64,000 bases of DNA from Streptantibioticus_A sp037034305 (lineage in GTDB: Bacteria; Actinomycetota; Actinomycetes; Streptomycetales; Streptomycetaceae): NCBI GenBank assembly GCA_037034305.1, contig JBAGJY010000010.1:62001-126000 (forward strand). The letters run 5' to 3'. The notes under the pieces are model-generated. The model had not been told where the DNA came from and searched no databases. It saw only the letters and a list, made by a program, of their open reading frames with translations. How positions within the stretch are numbered: the stretch's first letter is position 1; each line of letters starts with the position of its first letter. This document shows positions 18,489 to 27,750 of the stretch, in pieces. The position numbers and the translations under genes were made by a program.

Positions 18489-20051
18489 TCAGTCCGCGAC
18501 GCGCACCGAACCGCTCAACCAGTCGCGGTGCGGCGGCAGTTCGGGCGTGGCGGCCCCGGACAGCGGCAACCGCACCTCGAAGCTGCTGCCGGGCGCGCCA
18601 TCGGGCCGGTCGCCGATGCGCACGGTGCCGCGGTGCAGGTCGACCTGCTGGGCGACGAGCGTCAGCCCGAGCCCGGTGCCGGGGCTGTCCGGGCCGCGTT
18701 CGAACCGCCGGAAGACCCACTCCCGAGCCTCGGGCGGGATGCCGGGACCGGCGTCGTCCACCGTCAGCACCGCGTGGTCGTCCGCACGGCGCAGCGTCAC
18801 CAGGACCTCCGGCGCGCCGCCCGGCCGACGGCCGTGCACCAGCGCGTTGTTCAGCAGGTTGTCGACGATCATCCGCAACCCCGGTTCCCAGCCGTGCAGC
18901 CGTGGGCCCGCCTGCGCCCGGACCGTGATCCGCGCCCGCGGATGGCGGCGGGCCGCGTCGGCCACCGTCGCCTCGACCAGCTCACCCAGATCGACGGTGC
19001 TGAACGCGTCCGCCTCCACCAGATCGCCCTGGGCCAGCGCGCGCAGGGTCACCAACAGCCCCTGCAGCCGGGCGTGTTCGCCCCGCAGGTCCGCCAGCAC
19101 CTCGGCGCGCTCGGCCGGATCGAGATCCGGATGGTCGCAGAGGATCTCCAGGTTCGTCCGCATGCTCATCATCGGGGTGCGCAACTCGTGCGAGGCCGCC
19201 GCGGAGAACGAGCGGGCGGTCGCCAGCGCCTCGCCGGTGCGGGCCGCCTGCTCGTCGTAGCGGGCCAGCAGCGTCTGCAGGGTCCGGGCCAGGTCGTCGA
19301 CCTCGGTGACCCGGGACGGCCGGTGCTCCAGCCGGGCCTCGCTCACCCGGGGGTCGAGCCCGCTGGCCTGCCGCTGCAACCTGCGCAGCGAGCGGGTCGC
19401 CCGCTGCGCGACCAACAGCGCCAGCAGCGCCGAGACCGGTGCCGCGATCAGCGCGGTCAGCAGGATCCGGCCGCGCACCGCGTCCACCCCGCTGCTGACC
19501 ACCGACGCGGGGGAGAACACCCACAGCGCGGCCCCCGCCTGCTCCCCGGTGACCGGTAGCCGGAACGCCCGCCACGCCCTGCCGTCCGCCCGCACCGTCA
19601 CCGGGTTCGCCGTCGCCGCGGGCAGCGCAACGCCGGGGCCGGGCTGCGGGCCGCCCGCCGCGATCGGCGCGGCGTCCGGCCCGGTCACCACTCGTACGCC
19701 CACGTCCAACGCGTTGGCGAACAGCCGGTGTTCGCGGTTGCGCTCCTGCTTGTAGCGTCCGGCCCGGTTCACGTTGATCAGGTTGCGGGCCATCGGCAGT
19801 ACCACGGCCGCCCGGTCCCGCAGATGTGAGTCCTGCGCGGCGTGCGCGTCCACGCTCACCAGTCGCAGCAGTAGCGCCGCCGAGGCCAGCACCAGCAGCG
19901 GCACGGTGACGCCCACCGCCACCGCGATCCGGGTGGACAGCCGCATTCCCGTCCGCCGCCCGCCACCGCTCTCGAAGGCGGCGCCTGGCTGCGCCGTCAT
20001 TTCCGTGAGTCCCGCGCCACCGTCAAGGGTGGAGCCCCGCTCCGCCGTCAT
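18489..20051 (-). CDS. Two-component sensor histidine kinase
   Basis: A 520-residue membrane histidine kinase. After ~35 variable residues come a TM helix (IAVAVGVTVPLLVLASAALLLRL), an extracytoplasmic domain of ~130 residues, a second TM (ILLTALIAAPVSALLALLVA) and a HAMP region. The H-box is SFSAAASHELRTPMMSM, the N-box MIVDNLLNNALVHG, G1 VDDAGPGIP and G2 GTGLGLTLV. Its ATG overlaps the response-regulator stop by 4 bp. The signal is unknown; the periplasmic domain and adjacent secreted proteins suggest envelope sensing. Confidence 0.93.
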   Translation of the reverse strand: MTAERGSTLDGGAGLTEMTAQPGAAFESGGGRRTGMRLSTRIAVAVGVTVPLLVLASAALLLRLVSVDAHAAQDSHLRDRAAVVLPMARNLINVNRAGRYKQERNREHRLFANALDVGVRVVTGPDAAPIAAGGPQPGPGVALPAATANPVTVRADGRAWRAFRLPVTGEQAGAALWVFSPASVVSSGVDAVRGRILLTALIAAPVSALLALLVAQRATRSLRRLQRQASGLDPRVSEARLEHRPSRVTEVDDLARTLQTLLARYDEQAARTGEALATARSFSAAASHELRTPMMSMRTNLEILCDHPDLDPAERAEVLADLRGEHARLQGLLVTLRALAQGDLVEADAFSTVDLGELVEATVADAARRHPRARITVRAQAGPRLHGWEPGLRMIVDNLLNNALVHGRRPGGAPEVLVTLRRADDHAVLTVDDAGPGIPPEAREWVFRRFERGPDSPGTGLGLTLVAQQVDLHRGTVRIGDRPDGAPGSSFEVRLPLSGAATPELPPHRDWLSGSVRVAD

Positions 20052-20728
20052 TCGTGGTCCTGCCGTAGTACGAACCCCACCCCGCGCACCGTGTGCACCA
20101 GGCGTGGGCGCCCCTGTGCCTCCAGCTTGCGGCGCAGATAGCTGACGAAGGTGTCGACGGCATCGGTGCGCACGTCGAAGTCGTATCCCCAGACCCGGTC
20201 CAGCAGCTGGTCCCGGCTGAGCACCACGCCCGTGTTGCGGGCCAGCACCTCAAGCAGCTCGAACTCGCGCCGGGTGAGGCGGACCGGCACGCCGTGGTAG
20301 TGCACCTCGCGTGCGGCGGGATCGAGCACCAGCTCGCCGACCCGGACGGGTTCGGTGGGCGAGGGCGGGCGGCGGCGCAGCAGCGCCTGCAACCGCAGCA
20401 GCAGCTCCTGGAGCGCGAACGGTTTGACGAGGTAGTCGTCGGCCCCGGCCTGCAGCCCGGCCACCCGGTCCTTGACCTCGTCCAGCGCGGAGAGCATCAG
20501 CACCGGCGTGTCGTCCCCGGCGGCACGCAGGCGGCGGCACACCTCGGTACCGCTGATGCCCGGCATGGAGACGTCCAGCACGATGACGTCGGCCCGGGCC
20601 GCCGCCAGCTGTTCCAGGGCGGCCTCCCCGCTGTCCGCGAGGGTCACGGCGTAACCGTTCAGTCGCAGTCCGCGCCCGAGGGAGCGCAGGATCGCGGCGT
20701 CGTCATCCACCACCAGTACCCGGCCCAT
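20048..20728 (-). CDS. OmpR/PhoB-type response regulator
   Basis: A 226-residue response regulator. The receiver has the acidic pocket VVDDD at the N-terminus, the phospho-acceptor Asp in VIVLDVSMPG (about residue 52) and the KPF Lys near 102. The C-terminal winged-helix DNA-binding domain contains RLTRREFELLEVLARNTGVVLSRDQLLDRVWG and ends with VHTVRGVGFVL. It is coupled to the downstream kinase by a 4-bp overlap and so forms a cognate pair. Its targets probably include the two small exported proteins at 17.7-18.4 kb (inference from position). Confidence 0.95.
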   Translation of the reverse strand: MGRVLVVDDDAAILRSLGRGLRLNGYAVTLADSGEAALEQLAAARADVIVLDVSMPGISGTEVCRRLRAAGDDTPVLMLSALDEVKDRVAGLQAGADDYLVKPFALQELLLRLQALLRRRPPSPTEPVRVGELVLDPAAREVHYHGVPVRLTRREFELLEVLARNTGVVLSRDQLLDRVWGYDFDVRTDAVDTFVSYLRRKLEAQGRPRLVHTVRGVGFVLRQDHE

Positions 20729-20731
20729 GGT

Positions 20732-20917
20732 TCAACACCCCGCCTTTATGCGCCTGATGAAGACGGAGAGGTGGCTGCGATTGGTGGTGACGACCGCGTT
20801 GGGCATGGCGCTTTCCCTAAGGTGTATTCGGTCGGCGGAGGTGCCCACCTCCACACAGGTGTTGCCGTCCGAGCCCGCGGAATACGAGGACCTCTGCCAG
20901 ATGATCGAGGTGGCCAA
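20732..20917 (-). CDS. DUF397 domain protein
   Basis: A 61-residue DUF397 protein: WQRSSYSAGSDGNTCVEVG near the N-terminus and an FIRRIKAG tail match the WxKSSYSxxxGxCVEV...F...K pattern. It begins with TTG at 20917, preceded by GGGGAG, 2 bp after the XRE regulator stop. In Streptomyces such small proteins pair with XRE-DUF5753 regulators, modulating development or antibiotic production (BldB/WhiJ-associated systems). The start codon is inferred, since no ATG/GTG lies in frame after the upstream gene. Stop is 3 bp from the response-regulator start. Confidence 0.75.
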   Translation of the reverse strand: MATSIIWQRSSYSAGSDGNTCVEVGTSADRIHLRESAMPNAVVTTNRSHLSVFIRRIKAGC

Positions 20918-20919
20918 GG

Positions 20920-21762
20920 TTACAACTCCCCTTCGACGCGGCTGATGAAGTTCCGTGAGGCGTCGGGTGTCAGGGCCGAGCGCTCGATCCGGTCGAGCAG
21001 GGTGCGGTACTTCCTCAACCGGGATTCCCCGTCCACGAAACTGGAACCGTCCATGGTGTCCATCTGTACCGTGTCCAGCTGTGAGACCCGGCCGCCGACG
21101 TAGAGCATGGAGTACCCGGCGCCCGCGAAGCCCTCGGCGTCGAACGGGATGATCCGCACCGTGACGTTGTCCCGCTCCGACATCTCCAGGATGTGCGTGA
21201 GCTGAGCACGGGCCTCCTTCGTCCCGCCGACCTTCAGCCGCAGCGCGGCCTCGTGGATCACCGCGCCGAACGTGCAGTCGGCCAGCGCGGCCCGGCGGCG
21301 GGAACGGAATTCCACCCACGTGTCCAGCTTTTTCGGCGGCAGGTCCGGATTCACGTACGAGAAAGCGGCGCGCATGTGGTCCTCGGTTTGCAGGAGGCCA
21401 GGGATATGGAGCACTTCCAGTGCCCGCATGTACACCGCGTGGTGTTCCATCTCGGCGAGGTCCAGCGAAACCGGGGAGAGCAGGCCGCGGAACTCCTCCC
21501 ACCACCCCTTGCCCCGCTCGTTGGCCATTTCGACCAGCGCGTCGACGTAGCGCCGGTTCTCGCACGAGTAGTAGTCGGCGAGCCGTCGGACGCGGTCCTC
21601 GCTGATACCGCTGCGGCCGGACTCCACATGGCTCATCTGGATCGGATTGGAATTGAGGAAGGCGGCGGCGTCCCGTGCCGTGATGCCCGCGGACTCGCGC
21701 ATCCTGCGCATTTCGGCGCCCAGACGTACCTGGCGCGCGGTGGGGTTGCTCCTGGGCGGCAT
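20920..21762 (-). CDS. XRE family regulator with DUF5753 (WhiJ-like)
   Basis: A 280-residue helix-turn-helix protein. The N-terminal Cro/C1-type HTH reads LGAEMRRMRESAGITARDAAAFLNSNPIQMSHVESGRSGIS. The rest is a DUF5753 domain with the conserved E-x-x-A-x-x-MRALEVLHIPGLLQTEDHMRA segment and VTVRIIPFDAEGFAGAGYSMLYV. It is followed immediately by its DUF397 partner. Such pairs are abundant and strain-variable in Streptomyces, with a few (WhiJ, AbaA-like) affecting differentiation. Nothing indicates this copy's specific target. Confidence 0.9.
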   Translation of the reverse strand: MPPRSNPTARQVRLGAEMRRMRESAGITARDAAAFLNSNPIQMSHVESGRSGISEDRVRRLADYYSCENRRYVDALVEMANERGKGWWEEFRGLLSPVSLDLAEMEHHAVYMRALEVLHIPGLLQTEDHMRAAFSYVNPDLPPKKLDTWVEFRSRRRAALADCTFGAVIHEAALRLKVGGTKEARAQLTHILEMSERDNVTVRIIPFDAEGFAGAGYSMLYVGGRVSQLDTVQMDTMDGSSFVDGESRLRKYRTLLDRIERSALTPDASRNFISRVEGEL

Positions 21763-21882
21763 GCGGTCCTACTCTCCGTGCGGCTCGCCTCACACTCGGG
21801 CGTCACCAGCGATAACCGCCGCACCCCCGCGGTGAGTTACGCCAGGTCACACCAGGGTGCGGGGCCGCGCGAGCACTGACCG

Positions 21883-22899
21883 CTACTGTTCGAACCAGCC
21901 GCGTACGGTGTCGAGTTGGGCCAGATCCCAGGTCGGCTCGCGGTCCTTGTCGACCAGTGCCGCCCGGACGCCCTCCGCGAAGTCATGCGTGGCCGCCGTC
22001 CGGCAGGCCGTACGCAGCTCCAGGTCCAGGCAGTCCCGCAAAGAGGCGTCGGAGCGCGCCCCGTGCCGCAGCAGTTCGAACGTCACATGGAGTGCGGACG
22101 GCGAGGCGCGGCGCAGTTCGGCCAGCGTCTCCTCCGCCCAGTCGCCGCCCTCGGCGGTCAGCCGCTCGAAGACGCCGTCCAGGCTGTCGGCGGCGAAGCA
22201 GCGGTCGATCACCTCGCGCTGGCCGGCGAGTTCGGACGCGGGCGGCACCGCCGCGTGGCGGGCCAGCACGTCGGTGAGTCGCTCGCCGCCGGTCGCGGCC
22301 AACTCGCGCTCCAGCGCTCCGAGTTCGCTTGAGTGCACGTAGTGCGTGGCCAGCCCGCACTCGACCGCCGCCGCACCGGAGATCCGGCGCCCGGTCAGTC
22401 CCAGGTACCAGCCGGTCCGGCCGCGCAGCCGGGGCAGGAAGTAGCTGGCCCCGATGTCCGGGAAGAAGCCGATCGCGGTCTCCGGCATGGCCAGCCCTGC
22501 TCGTTCGGTGACCACCCGCACCGCGCCGTGCACGGAGATCCCCAGCCCGCCGCCCAGCGCGTAGCCGTCGATCAGCGCCATGTACGGCTTGGGGTATCCG
22601 GCGATCGCGGCGTTGAGCCCGTACTCGGACCCGAAGTACTCGCGCACCGCCGCGTGGTCGCCGCGCAGCGCGGCCTCGCGCACCGCCCTTATGTCCCCGC
22701 CCGAGCAGAACGCCTTGGCCGAGGTGCTGCGCACCACCACCGCGCGCACCGCGTCGTCCGCCCGCCACGCCTCCAGTGCCGCCCGCATCCGCTGGACCAT
22801 CCGCAGGTCAAGGGCGTTGAGCGCACCCGGCCGGTCCAGCAGCAGCGAGCCGATGCCGCCGCTGACGGCCGCCTTCACGCTCTCCACGGGGTCGTGCAT
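21883..22899 (-). CDS. Enoyl-CoA hydratase/isomerase family, 3-hydroxyisobutyryl-CoA hydrolase-like
   Basis: A 338-residue crotonase-fold protein of the HIBCH group, which cleaves 3-hydroxyisobutyryl-CoA in valine catabolism. Diagnostic segments are KAFCSGGDIRAV (oxyanion), YALGGGLGISVHG, the PETAIGFFPDIGASYFLPRL block with the Glu/Asp active-site region, and the HIBCH-specific C-terminal extension DFAEGVRAALVDKDREPTWD. Length matches HIBCH rather than ordinary ~260-residue enoyl-CoA hydratases. It is monocistronic on the reverse strand. Substrate is assigned by family only. Confidence 0.85.
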   Translation of the reverse strand: MHDPVESVKAAVSGGIGSLLLDRPGALNALDLRMVQRMRAALEAWRADDAVRAVVVRSTSAKAFCSGGDIRAVREAALRGDHAAVREYFGSEYGLNAAIAGYPKPYMALIDGYALGGGLGISVHGAVRVVTERAGLAMPETAIGFFPDIGASYFLPRLRGRTGWYLGLTGRRISGAAAVECGLATHYVHSSELGALERELAATGGERLTDVLARHAAVPPASELAGQREVIDRCFAADSLDGVFERLTAEGGDWAEETLAELRRASPSALHVTFELLRHGARSDASLRDCLDLELRTACRTAATHDFAEGVRAALVDKDREPTWDLAQLDTVRGWFEQ

Positions 22900-22982
22900 G
22901 GCGCGGGTGCTCCTGTTCGTCGCGGGACCGGGTGCGGATCACTGTACGGTCCACCCGGAACCGCGACGCAGCCGACGCGGTA

Positions 22983-24569
22983 CTACCGCCGCGTCACCGG
23001 CCGCGCGGCCGGTCGTACGGTCACCGTCCTCGGCACGGCGGTGGTGTGGGCCGTGCCGGAGCCGATCACCGCGGCGTTGAAGGCGCCGCTGTAGGCGTCC
23101 GTGCTGTCCAGCGGAGCGTTGTCGTTGGTTTCCACCACGATGGGGCGGACGCGGCTGCCCGCCCTGGCGATGCCCTCGTAGTCGCCGAGGAAGTGGCCGC
23201 CCGCGTTCGGGGCTTGCAGCCAGTCGAAGACGCGGGATATCCGGCGCTCGGTGGGGTAGTCCGCGTTGCCGTGCGGCAGGGTCACCAGCCACGCGGCCGT
23301 TGGCAGGGTCGTCGTGTCGCCCGGGGTGAGATAGCGAAGGTCGTAGTAGGTGACGGCGACGGTGCCGTGGCTGTCCACGGTGACCGACGGAGTGAACGCG
23401 GGCGCGCCGGGCGCCTGGTTGACGCGGGCCGGTCCGGACCAGGTGCGGCCGCCGTCGGTGGAGTGCACGAGTTGGATGGCGTCGTACTGTCCGCCGGTGA
23501 ACTCCGAGCCCTCGTACGCCACATACAACTCACCGGTGCGGGGGTCGATCGCCGCCGCGGGGAGTCCGCCGCCCGCCCGTAGCGCCTTGGCCGGGTCCGC
23601 CGGTGCGTTGGGGTCGGCCTCGGGGACGGAGGTGTCGGTGGCGACCCTGACCGGCTGGCTCCAGGTGCGGCCCTGGTCGGTGGAGGTGACGACCGCGAAG
23701 TGCGCGTCGGTGGCGGCGGTCGCCTTGTAGTCGGAGTACGTGATCGAGTCGAAGAAGTCGTACAGCGTCCCGGTGCGCGGGTCGACGACGATGACGTTGC
23801 CGATCGTCTGGGTGTTGGGGACGGCGGCCGTGTTCACGAAAGGCCGTGCCGTGGACCAGGTGCGGCCGTGGTCACGGGTGACGGAGATGTACGCCGGGCC
23901 GTCGAAGTGCGGGTGGGCTCCCGTGGTGACCTGGTCGATCCGGTCCCAGACCTGGTAGGCGGTGCCGGGGTGCGCCGGGTCGGCGGTGACCGAGTTCTTG
24001 TCGTTGCCGATGGCGGGGTCGCCGTCCTGGATGAGCTGGGTGGTGTTGCGCCAGGTGCGGCCGCCGTCGTACGAGGTGGCGGCGGCGACGCCGTTGCGGG
24101 CGTCGGTGGCGTCGAAGACCAGCCCGCTGGAGTACGCGGTGCCGTCCGGGCCGATGCTGACCCAGGCGTCGGACGCCCGCTGGTACGGCAGGCCGCCGGG
24201 CGCGCAGTGGCTGAACGGCAGGGCGGACTCGGTGAAGTGGGTGCCGTCGGTGCTGTAGGTCGCGGTCAGCCCTCGGGCGCCGCCGTCGGCCCAGCGGTCC
24301 TGTTGGAAGACTCCGATCACATGGTGTGGGTCGCGCGGGTCGACGGATATGTACGGCTCGACCTCGCTGGAGGGCCAGTTGGCCGCGGTGCCGTCGCCCT
24401 TGATGTCGCAGGCGGCGTAGGGATCACCGGGCGAGATCAGGGCGACGGGCTGGCCGCCGGAGTCGGCGGGTGCGGACCCGACCGGACCCGCGTGGGCGGA
24501 GCCGCCGTTCGCCGCGGCGACCAGCAGCGCCGCCGCGGCGGCGACGATTAGGGACGCTCTTGCACGCAT
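22983..24569 (-). CDS. Secreted BNR/Asp-box repeat protein (sialidase-fold)
   Basis: A 528-residue secreted beta-propeller. It has the signal peptide MRARASLIVAAAAALLVAAANGGSAHA, then at least four Asp-box motifs: SYDGGRTW, TRDHGRTW, STDQGRTW and STDGGRTW. The VEPYISVDPRDPHHVIGVFQQDRW block near the N-terminus is common in Streptomyces proteins annotated as exo-alpha-sialidase. I do not find the F/YRIP arginine motif of true sialidases, so catalytic activity is unproven; it may be a carbohydrate-binding propeller. GGGGG seven bases before ATG 24569 supports the start. Its position beside an N-glycan-type glycosidase locus is suggestive. Confidence 0.8.
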   Translation of the reverse strand: MRARASLIVAAAAALLVAAANGGSAHAGPVGSAPADSGGQPVALISPGDPYAACDIKGDGTAANWPSSEVEPYISVDPRDPHHVIGVFQQDRWADGGARGLTATYSTDGTHFTESALPFSHCAPGGLPYQRASDAWVSIGPDGTAYSSGLVFDATDARNGVAAATSYDGGRTWRNTTQLIQDGDPAIGNDKNSVTADPAHPGTAYQVWDRIDQVTTGAHPHFDGPAYISVTRDHGRTWSTARPFVNTAAVPNTQTIGNVIVVDPRTGTLYDFFDSITYSDYKATAATDAHFAVVTSTDQGRTWSQPVRVATDTSVPEADPNAPADPAKALRAGGGLPAAAIDPRTGELYVAYEGSEFTGGQYDAIQLVHSTDGGRTWSGPARVNQAPGAPAFTPSVTVDSHGTVAVTYYDLRYLTPGDTTTLPTAAWLVTLPHGNADYPTERRISRVFDWLQAPNAGGHFLGDYEGIARAGSRVRPIVVETNDNAPLDSTDAYSGAFNAAVIGSGTAHTTAVPRTVTVRPAARPVTRR

Positions 24570-24755
24570 GAAGAAACCCCCTGAAACCTTGGTTGGTACG
24601 GCGGTGACACACGTGAACCGCGCCGAGCTTACACGGGCATGACAACTGCCCAAGGGTTCCCGGGCCATTCCCCTGCGACGCGAGCCCGCTCAAACGTGAC
24701 CATGAGTCAGCAGCCACGGCATTGTTGGCCCAACACGCTATTTGCGGGAGGAATC

Positions 24756-25649
24756 GTGCGAATCGGTTTGACGGTGGCCTCGTTCACCTGGCCCGGTGGG
24801 CCGGAGGCGATCGGCCCGACCCTGGGGCGCGTCGCGCGCGACGCGGACGAGGCGGGACTGGCGAGCCTGTGGGTGATGGACCACTTCTGGCAGATCCCGA
24901 TGAACGGCGCCGAGGACGAGCCGATGCTGGAGGGCTACTCGGCGCTGGCGTTCGCCGCCGCGCACACCCGGCGGCTGCGGCTGGGCACACTGGTCACCGG
25001 CGCGGTCTACCGGCACCCCGGTGTACTGCTCAAGACGGTGACCACGCTGGACGTACTCTCCGGTGGCCGCGCCTGGCTGGGTGTGGGCGCCGGGTGGTAC
25101 GACGCGGAGGCGGCCGGGCTCGGCATCCCGTTCCCGCCCGTCGCCGCGCGGTTCGAGAGGCTGGAGGAGACGCTGCGGATCGTACGGCACGCCTGGTCGG
25201 GGGACACCCGCCCGTTCGAGGGCCGCCACTACGCGCTTGAGCGCCCGCTGATCTCGCCCGCACCGCTGACCAGTCCGCGTCCGCCGATCCTGGTGGGCGG
25301 CTCGGGCGAGCGCAAGACACTGCGGCTGGTGGCGAAGTACGCGGACGCCTGCAACCTGTTCGACACCCCGGAGGTCGCCCACAAGCTGACCGTGCTGCGC
25401 GAGCACTGCGAACGCGAGGGGCGGCCGTACGACGAGATCGAGAAGACCGTCGTGGCGAGGCTGCCGCTCACCGGCCCCGGCGGCTCGGTCGACCAGTGCG
25501 CCGACCGCTGCGAGGAACTGGCCGCCCACGGGATCGAGCACGTCATCCTCGGCCTGCCCGATGTGCACGACCCGCACGCGATGGAACGGGTCGCGGAACT
25601 CGTCACCCGGGTGGGCAAGATGATCCCGGCGGGCCGGTCGTTGGCCTGA
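24756..25649 (+). CDS. LLM-class F420-dependent oxidoreductase
   Basis: A 297-residue TIM-barrel oxidoreductase of the luciferase-like superfamily. The opening VRIGLTVASFTWPGG, the GLASLWVMDHFWQIP segment, the LRLGTLVTGAVYRHPGVLLKTVTTLDVLSGGRAWLGVGAGW block and ILVGGSGERKTLRLVAKYADACNLF are the standard F420-type features (TIGR03560-like). The GTG start has the RBS GGGAGGAATC. It reduces or oxidises an unknown substrate with deazaflavin F420. It is transcribed opposite to its neighbours on both sides, so it is not part of the glycan operon. Confidence 0.9.
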   Translation: MRIGLTVASFTWPGGPEAIGPTLGRVARDADEAGLASLWVMDHFWQIPMNGAEDEPMLEGYSALAFAAAHTRRLRLGTLVTGAVYRHPGVLLKTVTTLDVLSGGRAWLGVGAGWYDAEAAGLGIPFPPVAARFERLEETLRIVRHAWSGDTRPFEGRHYALERPLISPAPLTSPRPPILVGGSGERKTLRLVAKYADACNLFDTPEVAHKLTVLREHCEREGRPYDEIEKTVVARLPLTGPGGSVDQCADRCEELAAHGIEHVILGLPDVHDPHAMERVAELVTRVGKMIPAGRSLA

Positions 25650-25701
25650 GCGCTCCGCTGTGGCGGGATCGTTGTGCACAGCGGGCTCCCTGGGGGTTCG
25701 G

Positions 25702-27750
25702 CTACCAGGCGAACCGGGTGGTGGCGGGTGCGGAGGCGTCGAACAGCTCGCCGACCGCCCGCACTTCGATCCGGCTCGCCGACTCGCCCGCCGCCCGGCG
25801 CAGCCGCGGCAGGTACGTGGCGAGCTGGCAGGTGCCGCCGAGGAAGCTCCGGCCGCCGCCGGGCAGCAACTGGTGCACCTCGTAGTGCCGCACCGGACCC
25901 GCCGACCGCCGCCAGGCCAGCCGCAGCGCGGCCGTGCCGTCCGCACCCCGCCGCGCGGCGGTGACCCGCGGTGTCCCCGGCCGGGTCGGCGGCGCGCCGA
26001 CCGCCGCGTCGTGTACGGCGAGCGAGCCCAACCGCCAGGCCACCGCGCCGTTTTGGGCGGTGAGCCGGACGCCCAGCGCGCGCACGGTGTGCCCGGCGCC
26101 CAGCACCCGGCCGAGCCACAGCGTGGCGCTCGTCCAGCCCTGGCCGCCCGCGCGCAGCGTGCCCACCGGCAGGTACCGGAACGGGTACGGCGCACCGGCC
26201 GCCGGGTCGGCCAGCGCGACCGCCAACTCCACGGCCACACCCGCGGACCGGGCGTCCGAGCGGTGCACGAGGTCGACCACCGTGTCCGCGCGGACCGGCA
26301 ACCGCACCGAGTACAGCTCGACGGTGGTGGCCGCGGCCAGCGCACCGCTCACCAGCAGGCTGCTGCCGCCGCGCCAGGCGTCGGCGAAGTCGAAGCCGAC
26401 CGCGGGGCGTGCGCCGGTGGTGCGGACCACCCAGCGGCGGGCGGGCAACCGGTCCTGCAGGCCCAGATGGTTCCACGGGCTGTCCGACAGCTGGCTGCCG
26501 TTGTCGTACCAGCCCAGGCCGTGGCCGGTGTTGAAGCTGGTGGCGAACGGCAGCGCGGTCACCGTCGAGCGGTCGCCCACCGCGCAGGCGGGCGGTCGCC
26601 AGCCGCCGGTGCCGCCCGGTGCCGTGGGGTCGAGGCGCTGACCGGACCAGAACCGGTCGTCGCGGTCGTGGAAGGCGGCGGGGGTGCGCTGGTCCCGCGG
26701 CAGACTCGTCCACGTCCACTCCGGCCGGTAGAAGCCGTAGGACAGCACGGCGGGCCCGGTCGTGGGCACCACCGCCGCCCAGTCCACCGGGGTGTCCCAG
26801 CCGTTCGACTCCACGTCGATCCCGGCCTGCACCGCGTAGCGTTCGCGGCCGAGGCGTTCCGCCAGCCGGGCGGAGGAGGCGAGGCCCGCCCGGTCCCAGT
26901 CAAAGTTGAGGAAGATGGTGTCGGCGGCGGTGAAGAACTCCTGGTTGTGGGCGTCGAGTTGGTTCTGCCAGTTGACGCCGCCGGTGTCGGTCATCGCGTC
27001 GTACCAGGTCACCCGCAGTCCCTGGGCCCGCAGCCGGGCGACGAAGTCCCGCATGTCGGAGGCGAGCCGGGCATCACCCCCGTCGGTCTCGGCGTTGACG
27101 AACCAGCCGTCGAACCCGTACGTCGCGCACACCAGCGCCATCTTGTCCGCCAGCGGGAAGCCGCCCGAGGCGTCGCGCCGCACCAGCTCGCGGGTCCAGC
27201 GCGGGTCTCCGCCGTACGCCACCGGCGGCAGGAAGACCGTGCCCAGCACCGGCACACCGTTGCGGTGCGCGGCGTCGATCACCGGCGCGTTCGGGGCCAC
27301 GATCAGGCCTTCACCGGACGAGCCGCCCCAGAGCACCAGCTCGTCCAGGTAGGCCCACTGGGTCAGCGCGTAGAAGTCGGCGGTCGGCGAGCCCTGCGCG
27401 GGATTTCCCGAGGTGTGGTCGAACGCGGCCAGCGCGCTGATCCGGGCCTGGCCGGTGTGTGCGGTGGTGTTGGGCGGCGGGGGAGCGAACCGCGCGGCGA
27501 GCGGCACCGACGCGGTGTTGAACGGCACATCGGGGTCGGTGCGCGGATCCCACTCCCGCAGACCGCGCCACACCACGCCGGGCCGCGGGGTGCCGGACGG
27601 CAGCGAGTCGGGGAACCAGTACGAGGCGTACGGCTGGAGAGCGGCGCTCCCACTGGCCGCGGCGGCCGCGGGCCGGGGGAGGGCGAGCGCGGCGGTGGCG
27701 GCGGCCACGGACAGCAGAAGGGTGCGGCGGGGCGCCGGGTACGGGTTCAT
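25702..27750 (-). CDS. Secreted GH85 endo-beta-N-acetylglucosaminidase
   Basis: A 682-residue extracellular glycosidase that cuts the GlcNAc-beta-1,4-GlcNAc core of N-linked glycans. The signal peptide carries RR (PRRTLLLSVAAATAALALPRPAAA), compatible with Sec or Tat export. The catalytic TIM barrel starts at YASYWFPDSLP. The Asn/Glu pair of GH85 is in YGFDGWFVNAETD (about residue 216), matching the N-x-E catalytic motif in which Asn positions the substrate acetamido group. After the barrel come beta-sandwich regions (galactose-binding-like and Ig-like), ending with the FAW tail. The ATG overlaps the GH5-type gene stop by 4 bp, tying it to the sugar importer operon. Confidence 0.88.
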   Translation of the reverse strand: MNPYPAPRRTLLLSVAAATAALALPRPAAAAASGSAALQPYASYWFPDSLPSGTPRPGVVWRGLREWDPRTDPDVPFNTASVPLAARFAPPPPNTTAHTGQARISALAAFDHTSGNPAQGSPTADFYALTQWAYLDELVLWGGSSGEGLIVAPNAPVIDAAHRNGVPVLGTVFLPPVAYGGDPRWTRELVRRDASGGFPLADKMALVCATYGFDGWFVNAETDGGDARLASDMRDFVARLRAQGLRVTWYDAMTDTGGVNWQNQLDAHNQEFFTAADTIFLNFDWDRAGLASSARLAERLGRERYAVQAGIDVESNGWDTPVDWAAVVPTTGPAVLSYGFYRPEWTWTSLPRDQRTPAAFHDRDDRFWSGQRLDPTAPGGTGGWRPPACAVGDRSTVTALPFATSFNTGHGLGWYDNGSQLSDSPWNHLGLQDRLPARRWVVRTTGARPAVGFDFADAWRGGSSLLVSGALAAATTVELYSVRLPVRADTVVDLVHRSDARSAGVAVELAVALADPAAGAPYPFRYLPVGTLRAGGQGWTSATLWLGRVLGAGHTVRALGVRLTAQNGAVAWRLGSLAVHDAAVGAPPTRPGTPRVTAARRGADGTAALRLAWRRSAGPVRHYEVHQLLPGGGRSFLGGTCQLATYLPRLRRAAGESASRIEVRAVGELFDASAPATTRFAW

